Shown in pieces: positions 55,814-64,000 of a DNA stretch of 64,000 nt. The notes under the pieces are model-generated. The model saw only the letters and a program-made list of their open reading frames with translations. It was not told the DNA's origin and made no database searches. The first letter of the stretch is position 1. Each line of letters begins with the position of its first letter. Source of the stretch: Centropus unirufus (Eukaryota; Chordata; Aves; Cuculiformes; Centropidae); contig VYZI01000261.1 of assembly GCA_013397695.1 (NCBI GenBank), positions 507,240-571,239 on the forward strand, written 5' to 3'. The position numbers and the translations under genes were made by a program.

Positions 55814-58529
55814 ATTTGATTTTTAAGCAACACTTTTGGTTAGCTTTATAGTTCAGTCTGATTTTTGTATTTTCAATGGTTCCAGTCAGAAAAAGGAAAG
55901 TTACAAGGACAGTTCTGTCCCCAGATTTTACTTGCATGGCTGCTTGAGAGAAGTAAAAAACTGCAATTGCTTTGTGCATTTATTTACACTACATCTCTTC
56001 TGTTAACCTTCCTCATCTGAACGATTTAGTGGATTTCGTGTAGTCACTGTATGTAACAAGCAGAAAAGGAATTTGATAATATCTTATTTGTACTTTAGAG
56101 CTGGCCCTAAAGAGTTCAACTGTGAATGTGAATGATTGAGGAGGAGGTAAAATTTAAAAGAATAAAAGGAGGGGCATATAAAAGAAATTTGTCTCATAGA
56201 CATTGAATTTTAGGACAGAGGAAAAATTCCTGTTGGAAGTAACATGCCAGCAAAAAAAATCAGTCAGTGAAAACAAAGGAGTTCCTTTAATAAGTGCAGA
56301 CTTCTGTAATAATCATAAAAAGGAGACTAAAGAAAAAAAAAACTAAAATAGCCTGAGTGGCCTATTGAGAGAGAGGGGTCCTGTGTCTTCCTGCCCTATA
56401 TGCTTCTAGGAATATGTTATGCTCTTATTTCTTCTTTCATTAGAGATAATGAGAAACTTAATTTGTTATCAAAGATATTTGTGTGGTTTTTATCACTCTT
56501 TAGAACTAGAATCTGTTTTTCTACTGGAGCTTCATTCAAATTGTGTATATGTCCTGTTATTTTAGATATATGTGGCCTTAAACGTCACAATTTTAATGGA
56601 AGTATTTTGTGTTGAGCTTTAAATTTTAGTTTAACCTTCCTCTCACAGCTGAAATGCATGATAACAGAATTCCCCACTTTGATTATATCTGTCTGCCATA
56701 CATGTGCATTATAGCTTGTGTGTACACATATAGATACATACATACATATATTGTGTTGATTCTTTGCTGTTATATGAGTATTTCTGCTTTCTCTGTCTTT
56801 CTATGCTAAAGCAGTTGAGGCAAGAAGTATTAAATATTGTTAAGATTATTTAGTCCTGATTACAGATGAGCATCATGGTCTGTAGACCAATATTCTGATT
56901 AAATTTTGTCATAAAGAAGTTTCAAATTCTGGAAATGTCAATATTTCTGTGATCTGGCATTATATTTATTTATTAACACCTACTATTTACATTAACACAA
57001 TGCTTAGGAGACTCATTTGTTAAAAAAAATTAAAAATTTAAAAAAGTTATTAATATAGCCACATTGTAAGTAAGATTACAGGTATTGTTGGCAGCCTTTA
57101 AAATGATAGTATAGTGAGAATAAAGCACATTTTAAACCATATTTTCTTCTCTAATTTTTACTTTCCATCTGGTTAATTTAGACTGTATCATGTTAATGAA
57201 TATACTCCTGTAGCTTTTTACATTATTGCTCCTCAAAACTGCAATTGAATGTGGCTTAAACCAAGAGTAACTGTTTATCCACTCTGCTTCCTCCTTGAAA
57301 TCGAGTCTACAGTTATTACTCTCCAGTTTCCCATACACTTACTAAGAGATTATGAAAATGTGGAGTAAAGTGGCTGTCCTGTGCTTTTGCCATTTCTTGT
57401 AGATCTGTGAAGTTAGCAAAGTTGTCTTTCTATGAATAATGTATAGGTTTTATTTCTGTGTTTGAAGTAGGGGGAATTGTGCTTAAAATTGTCTATATTT
57501 TCTTCGATGGGCAAAAAGAATTAAGCAAGTCAAGAAAACCATTCAAAATTCTATTAAAAATATGAAATATTTTCTTTCTATTGTTCTTAACATCAAGCAC
57601 TTCAGGTTTTGATTGTTTACACTGTAGAAACGAATGAGATAATCTATTCATCTCTTTCTACATCTTTCACAATTCTCCAACAAAGCAAATTTACCCATTC
57701 AGCTTTCGCTTTTGAAATCAGTGCTGCATGTGTGGGCTGTCTGATAATTAGTGATAAATGTAAAGCAATGATTGCTATAAAATGATAGTCCTGCCTTTTT
57801 GGGCTTTCTCATAGGTCCACCAATGCTTTCATCACTAAATTTCATATAAGTAAATAACAAATGCTACATGATAACTCATTCTCATTTTTGCTGGTCTTAA
57901 TATACCTTTTCATTCAGACTGGCTAAAAATTTAAAAGCCAGAAAATGCAAACAGATATTTTGCTGTGAGTTTAACTAACATACAATAACTAAGTCTTACA
58001 GTCCCATTTGTGCACTGATGCTGCAAGAAGACATACTTCTTCTAATCAGATTTTCAAGAGATTCACCCTATGTAAAAAAAAGAAAAAAAAAAGATGGTTG
58101 AAATCCTCTCCTGAGGGAGCCTTGTGAGAAAGAAAAAAATAAGGGGGTAAAAAGGGCAGATATACATAAAAGAGCTTGGGTAGTCTCTATTCATGCTAAG
58201 AAAAAGTAGAAGAAAAATAAAAATAGAAAGAAAAAGAGAAAGGAGAATTAGGAAAAGGGAAAAAAATAATGAGAGAAAAACAAACGAACAAACAAACAAA
58301 CAAACCCAAATCATCCCTCTCTGAAGCCTCTTTTTGGAAGCCAAAAATCTTTTTAAAATCTGATTTTACATTAGAATTCATGCAGTCAGCCTGTGTGAAA
58401 AAGGGACAGCTGAGAATAAAAGTTTTCTCCAAATTGACAAAATGCTTCAAACATTTGTTTAAAAATCAGCTTAGGTTTCCCAGTGGCATTTGCCTTACAC
58501 TGTAGATATACAATATAAGATACTGAATG
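55814..58529. other. Unique non-coding stretch with purine-rich tract
   Basis: No gene is recognised. A TACA-type tract lies at 56731-56750. Purine-rich sequence at 58073-58092 and 58197-58280 is followed by a CAAA tetranucleotide array at 58281-58305. The 57700-57850 part has a unique, motif-rich look (GATAATTAGTGATAAATG) and could be a weak conserved element. Frames through the purine tract are low complexity. Confidence 0.6.
58281..58305 (+). repeat. CAAA tetranucleotide microsatellite
   Basis: Six CAAA or CGAA units lie end to end and follow an 80-base A/G-rich tract. This is an ordinary microsatellite and a possible length-polymorphic marker. Confidence 0.9.
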
Positions 58530-59893
58530 AGGCAGATATCCTCTACACTTCAAGAGTCAAACAGAGATGTGTTTCAATTCAAGGAGAAGTGAGGAGGGAG
58601 GTCAGCCAGAAGGCCACCTTGGACTTCTGGAGGGCAGACATTGGACTGTTCAGAAAGCTGGTTGATAAAGTTCCATGGGGGACAATCCTTTAGGGCAAGG
58701 GAGCACAACAGGGCTGGGTGCTCTTTAAGAACAAAATCCTGGCAGTGCAGGAACAAGCTGTCCCTGTGTTCCAGAAAACGGCCTGACGGGAAAAAACCAG
58801 CTTGGTTGAGCAGAGAGATCTGGGTGGATATCAAGAAAAAGAGGAAAATCTATAAATCTTGAAAGAAAGGGCAGGCATCTCTGGAAGACTACAAAGATGA
58901 GATGCAATCATGTAGGGAGAAAATCAGAAGGGCCAAAGCCCAACTAGTACCCTGACTGGCCAATTCTGTAAAAGATAATAAAAAATCTTTCTACAATACA
59001 TCAATAGGAAAAGGAGGACCAAGGAGAATCTTCAGTCTTTATTGGATGGAAAAGGAAACAATTGTGACAAAGGAGGAAGACAAGGCTGATGCACTTAATG
59101 CCTTCTTTGCCTCAGTCTTTAATAATAAGGAAAGATGTACCCTGAGTGCTCAACCTCACGAACCAGAGGGCAGGGAGGAAGAGCAGAGCAAAGCTCCCGC
59201 AGTCCACGAGGAGATGTTTGGAGACTGGCTTGGCCAACTAAACATTCAAAAATCTATGGAACTGGATGGGATCCACCTGCGGGTATTGAAATCGCTGGAA
59301 GAAGTGATTGCCAAACCCCTTTGCATCATCTAGCAGTAGTCCTGTCTGACTGGGAAAGTTCAACTTGACTGGAGGCTGACAGATTTTATGCCCATTTACA
59401 AGAAGGCTCAGAGGGAGGATCCAGGGAACTACAGGTCTGTCAGCCTGACCTCAGTTATGGGGAAGGTCATGGAACAGGTCCTCTTGAATGCTATCACGCA
59501 GCACATGCAACACAACCAGGTGATCAGGCCCAGTCAACATGGGTTCATGAAAGGCAGGTCCTGCCAAACCCACCTGATCTCCTTCTATGACAAAGTGACC
59601 CCCTTGTTGAGTGAGGGAAAGGCTGTGTATGCAGTCTACGTGGACTTCAGTAAAGCATTTTATACAGTTTCTCACAGCATTCTGCTCGAGAAGCTGTCTG
59701 CCGCTGTCCCGGACAGGCACACCCTCTCCTGGGTGGAAAACTGGCTGGATGGTCAGGCCCAAAGAGTTGTGGTAAATAGAGCTAAATCTAGACGAAGGCC
59801 TGTCATGGATATGGTTTACTGGTAGACAACTATGGTTAGGCTCCATGATCTCAGAAGTCTCTTCCAATCTTGCCATTCTATGATTCTATGATA
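58530..59893 (+). mobile_element. Long CR1 LINE copy lacking the RT core, type B tail
   Basis: The longest CR1 of the window, about 1.36 kb. It starts inside ORF2, downstream of the endonuclease, with GGAGGGAGGTCAGCCAGAAG and CTGGAGGGCAGACATTGGAC. It runs through the endonuclease-RT linker (CAGCTTGGTTGAGCAGAGAG, AGAAAATCAGAAGGGCC, CCTTCTTTGCCTCAGTC, ACTGGATGGGATCCACCTGC) into the RT fingers and palm motif A. At about 59804-59808, shortly after CTGGCTGGATGGTCAGGCCC, it jumps to the 3' UTR words TATGGTTTACTGGTAGAC, CCATGATCTCAGAAGTC and ATTCTATGATTCTATGAT. About 1.2 kb of the family is missing, including YADD, thumb and C-terminus. Both 5' truncation and internal deletion therefore apply. The intact tail repeats suggest moderate age. 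Confidence 0.96.
58600..59807 (+). pseudogene. CR1 ORF2 remnant: linker, RT fingers and motif A
   Basis: The remnant holds pieces of the endonuclease/reverse-transcriptase that copies CR1 RNA into DNA at the target site. Linker residues KKPAWLSREIWVDIKKKRKI end at a TGA (58860-58862) where the family has tryptophan. A one-base insertion near 59050-59066 shifts the frame. From 59046 the frame stays constant to 59825 apart from two close stops, TAG at 59331-59333 and TAG at 59337-59339. It reads DALNAFFASVFNN, DGIHLRVL, MPIYKKAQREDPGNYRSVSL, GKVMEQVLL, QHGFMKGRSCQTHL and VYVDFSKAFYTVSH. The last is RT motif A with its first aspartate kept, but the second conserved aspartate of AFD is tyrosine (codon 59661-59663). 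Motif C (YADD) is deleted. The remnant is clearly dead. Confidence 0.92.
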
Positions 59894-62800
59894 ATTGCTG
59901 CAAATATAGTAACATGTGACTGACAGCATTCACATGTGAGGAAAAATACTGACATGGAACGTGGTTGTGCTACAACAGACTGATGTAGCAAGTATTCTTT
60001 GGAATAAGAAGAAACATAGGACTGTAGCAGCAAGATTATTGTCATTAAGTGAACACCTGCTTCGTTTGCCCTTTGCATTGATGGTTGTATAAAAATGCTT
60101 CTGCTTTTCTCTGCAACGTTTGAGTGCTTTTGTCGCACTGCTTCTTATATGTCCTTCAAAATCTAAGACCTCCTTTCTTGCAAAATGTCAAGCTTTAATT
60201 CAGTGGGGTCATCTCCGTGCAGGAATTGGTATATGCTTCTGTATTAGCAGCATCAGGGCCTTAGGTGGTAATTTTGGGGGGTATGTTTGTTGCAAGTGCT
60301 AACTTTCTGTAAGTGCCAACGCTACACAATGGAAGCCTGATTCTGTTCTAAGGTCAAGGAGAAAATGTAGGCACTTCAGTATCTCTCCACTTGAGGTGAC
60401 AATGCAAGCAGTAGTCCTGGATGTTTTGTGCAGCAGTTTACAACCTGATTGGTCATGCTTTGATGTTTCTTTAGATTAGGAGTTCTCTGAAAAAAAAATA
60501 AAATTCACCCTTAGATTTTCTCCTCAATAAGGCACAAATTCTTTCACTAATTCTTTTTTACCTCTTGACTTGCTGTTCAGATATGAGTGACTAAAGCACC
60601 CTCCTAAATCTACTAAAAAAAATTCTATAGTGATAGAAAAGCGTCCATATTCATAATTTCCTCCCTTGTAGTTGAATATATTTTTTGTCATCTCACTTTA
60701 GTCAAAGTGCATGATGAAGTTGTCTGAACAGTTCTATTTGTGATGTCTATGTTGCCCTTCATGGATTTCAGCTGTTGACCTCACAGCATACTGGTCTCAT
60801 GCAGGTCAGGTGTTACGTCCACTAGCACACACAGAAGTCTGAGTTGCACCAGGAGCTGTTCTATGAATAAGATGACTTATTCTTAGGGAGGTGACTAATG
60901 CCCAGTTTCCAGCTACACTGCTCGTTGTCCTATTTTTGTTTTGGAGGAGAGACAGGAGGAATCCGTGTAATTTAATATATTTCTCACTCTTTTACTGATT
61001 CATGCTGAGTAAGATTTGGAGATGTTAGTTTTAAGAAGTCATCAAGGTGTTATGAAAAATTCCACATTTCAATCTGGACTCCAAGAAACCCAAGAGTCAT
61101 CTTAATCAACTTTCTAACTGGACACATAGAGAGTCTGAAACAAACACAGTTTTAATGACAACAGTCTACGGGCATAATGTTTTATCATTCTTAAGCTGGA
61201 AAAAAATGAAAAGAGGGTTTTTTTCCAAATGAAAATACAGTAATTTGTTTGATGGCAATGCAGAGATATTGGACTACTTCCTGGCTGCTCTTTGCAATTT
61301 GTAGTACTTGGAAAGTCTTAAACGAAAGTTGATGGTGACAAATAGACATTTCTAAAATGTCAAATAATTCTAAACATGAATTTTCATTTATTTCTAGACT
61401 TATGCTGTTATCTCAAATGTTATAGAGTTTCTGTAGACAGCATTTAGCTTTCTATTTGGAATTTAAAAAAAATCTCAAATGCATTGACATCTTTCATGAA
61501 GATAATGTTCCAGTGACACATTTCACAAATAAAGTATATTAAATTAATGGTTACTAAATTTCTGAGTGCATTTTTTATACCAGAAAGCATTTTCTAGAGG
61601 AACTGTTTCCTAAAAAATTTGCCAATTCTCTGAGTAATTCTGAAATTCCATAGTGTTACATAGGGATTAATGGATAACACTACTGAAATAAACATATTAA
61701 CTTTAATGTTAGCTGGATAATCACTAAATAAATATAATAAACCATCGTAGTCTAAATTTAAAATCAGGAAATGTAAATCTTTCCAAACTGTCCATCCAGG
61801 ACAAAACGTTCTTATGAAAAATTCCTGGGCAGCTTTTTTGTCATTCTTGCAAAGGCAGGGTACAATTTGATGTGTAAGGAAATGAGTGGTTATGAATAAA
61901 TCCAATCAGTAGAAACTATATCTCTGCATCTTTATTTAACAGAAAGGATATTAGGTTTCAAAAGCACTTCCCTGAAAATATTATTGTGATGCATCTCGAT
62001 TTTTGGTATTTCTTTGGAGAACTAAAGTAGTTGAGTTACTGTGCTCTATTCTTTATTTCTTGTTTCGCTCACAGAGCTTTCTTATGTCAATATTGCCAAA
62101 ACCTTTCTTTTGCTAACAAATATTCTATATTTCAAGGATGGAAAGGAAAATAAGACTTTTAAAAAGGTATTATATTTAAATGACCTGGATCCTCAGAAAG
62201 ACTGAATTGGACTGATACTCCATGAAACTACTTGTCCTAACTCTACACTTTTCAAGTGTGGTAGGAAAGGCACCTTTATGTCCTCATCAGGTTCCCCCTT
62301 CCCTCTGTTATAATAGCTTTCTGCATTACAATTTTTAAATTAAAAAATGTAACAAGTTGTTTGCAAATGTCAGATGGAAGAAAGAAGGAAAATAATGAAT
62401 GAGAATATCTCTATGCGTATTGTTCTTCATCTCAGCTGAACTGGAATATTTCTAGATATTTGGGTTCAGAGTTTTTAAAATAATTGGGGATAGGCAAACA
62501 GGAATGACAGATTTGTAGGAAGTGACAGGTGAGAAACTTCCATGTAATTTTCACCATTTGACTTTGGCTACCAAAGACTGTATGTTTTCCTATTTAATCC
62601 CTGTTTTGCTGTGTTCAATGGTCTTTTGATAATGTAGGTTTCTTCTAATGGGACTAAAGGATTCACACTCAGAAGTGCTGGGAGCCACATCTACTTTAAA
62701 AAATTTCTTTCACCTATCAACCATGAAGGCATGGATAGCAGCACTGTTAACTCTGTACAGCTATGTATGCCTACATAATGACAGCATGTCCATCTAATTC

Positions 62801-64000
62801 TTCCCCTTTTCTCAGGTGGGCACAGCAATCTTGAGTTTGCAAGTAAATCATAGGAGTGATTTCCTATGAACAGCTACTGAGAAATTATTTTCTGTGTCTT
62901 TAGTGGAAGAAACAAGGGCATGTGGGGCTGGGAAGGAATATATGCCTGATGGTTTCCAACTCGATTTCATAAATGCTATGAATTATCTGAAACTGAGCAT
63001 TGTCTTCTGCACTTTATCTGAATCGAGTATACAAAAACATGCTTTGTCTTACAAGTGGATTCTTCTCCTTTCAAACATCCCACTGATCTTTTTCAAGACT
63101 GTTACTTCTCCACCAGCAAAAACACCAAACCTATCAGAATATCAAATTTGTCTGTTTCTCCTAATTTATTGATACTAGTTTGATTCATTTTGCTTTGGGA
63201 ATTATTTTATCTTAGTGCATTGTGTTCACCCAGATTCATCCCTGTTGTAGCCAACTTTTTATCATGGGACATTAAATTTCATATTCCAGCTGAAGGCACA
63301 TTCATCTGACTGCCAGGGCTAACCTACAGAGGGATTTTTTTTTACAGAAATGCCTTAGTATCTTATCATGTTTTATCTTTTCAATGATCTTACTTGTCCT
63401 GCCTTTGTTCAAAACTTTATTAAATGTGGAAACACTGGAAAAAATCTTAGTCATGTTTAACTTCTATGTCTCTTTTTTACTTTATAAAATATCTCATTTT
63501 ACATTTTGATTACCAGCATCTAAACCATTTCAGCTGTAAATGCATAATTCACATCATTGACCGATGAATATCTACCATTGCAAAGTATTTGCTTACTGTA
63601 TTTGTTTTCATATTATTCGTTCTCATGGTAGCTTGAATCGTTGGGTTAAATTGTGAACATTAAATGGCTTTAAAAACTGAGGTTTATGCTGGGGTTGACT
63701 ATGTATCAATATTCACTCAGTACAAGTAAGTCTTGTTTGTGGTAAGATAAATAGAGATTGTGTCAACAGCTTCCAGGGAACAGATCTGAATATACTTCCA
63801 TCTGCAGTAAGCTACCTGTAGCAATGAAGAATAGATATAAAGAGAGCATAAGCACTAGTTAAAAACTAACAATGAAGAAAGGAAAATAAGTAAGAAATAG
63901 GATTTCTCAATGAGAGGTAAAAATCAGAAAGGTGTCTGAATATTTGTCACGGGCATATACATCAGTGAACATTTTTGGACATTAGTTTTCTTCAATGCAA
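59894..64000. other. Unique non-coding stretch
   Basis: No gene is recognised in the last 4.1 kb. Frames of up to 103 codons on either strand have no motifs. No CR1, tRNA-like or long simple repeat is visible. The DNA is AT-rich and CpG-poor like the start of the window. Confidence 0.65.

Noticed and set aside
58063..58450. Hydrophobic minus-strand frames of 84 to 93 codons
   Set aside because: They are antisense of A/G-rich and CAAA simple repeats.
59388..59825. An active reverse transcriptase gene
   Set aside because: Motifs up to A are visible, but the YADD box is deleted, the frame carries upstream stops and a frameshift, and it is part of a truncated CR1.
59451..59876. A 141-codon minus-strand frame
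   Set aside because: It is antisense to CR1 ORF2, whose RT motifs are clear on the plus strand.
60840..60870. TTCTATGA at about 60861 as a CR1 tail
   Set aside because: Only the eight-base word matches. Upstream words of the CR1 end are absent.
1..64000. CRISPR array, phage, bacterial operon or plasmid origin
   Set aside because: There are no regularly spaced direct repeats, no dense long frames and no ribosome-binding-site pattern. CR1 content shows a vertebrate nuclear genome.

Overview
The window reads as non-coding nuclear DNA from a bird. It is AT-rich and poor in CpG, with many short A- and T-runs. Its recognisable mobile elements are almost all chicken-repeat-1 (CR1) non-LTR retrotransposons. 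Most copies are 5'-truncated and keep the CR1 3' end, whose last bases are degenerate repeats of ATTCTATG. CR1 as the dominant repeat with this tail, together with scattered CCAAAACCAA-type low-complexity tracts, points to an avian genome. The order cannot be told from the sequence. I found no protein-coding gene, exon set, rRNA, tRNA, CRISPR array or bacterial-type feature. The window is probably an intron of a very large gene or an intergenic desert.

Layout. From 1 to 11.6 kb the DNA is unique-looking, with one 89-base assembly gap (4814-4902) and a decayed ancient LINE-like tail near 8.2 kb. A plus-strand CR1 lies at 11.64-12.34 kb. From 12.3 to 27.9 kb the sequence is again mostly unique, with some stretches that look like candidate conserved non-coding elements and one weak interspersed-repeat remnant at 24.1-24.3 kb. 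CR1 becomes common after 27.9 kb: minus-strand fragments at 27.9, 33.5, 33.65 and 37.06 kb, a well-preserved plus-strand copy at 34.83-35.75 kb and a short tail at 38.25 kb. Ancient amniote-type repeat scraps lie at 41.4-42.0, 44.6 and 50.1 kb. A T-rich tract with TTTA repeats lies at 47.64-47.88 kb. CR1 copies return at 52.15-52.82 (+), 52.87-52.99 (-), 55.09-55.81 (+) and 58.53-59.89 kb (+). The last 4 kb looks unique.

The CR1 copies fall into three tail types. Type A (11.6, 38.2 and 52.1 kb) ends in a form of TTTAAGGTCCTTTCCAA. Type B (27.9, 33.65, 34.8, 37.1, 55.1 and 58.5 kb) ends in a form of GATCTCAGAGGTCTTTTCCAA. Type C (33.55 and 52.87 kb) reads, in the window orientation, AGAATATCTGGAGCTGGAAG. 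None encodes a working protein: all are truncated, carry stops or frameshifts, or lack the reverse-transcriptase catalytic core. The two plus-strand copies at 55 and 58.5 kb each have a large internal deletion beginning close to the same ORF2 box, which is the most distinctive structural observation here. I see no convincing novel biological system. The most useful leads are the CR1 rearrangements and a few candidate regulatory stretches.
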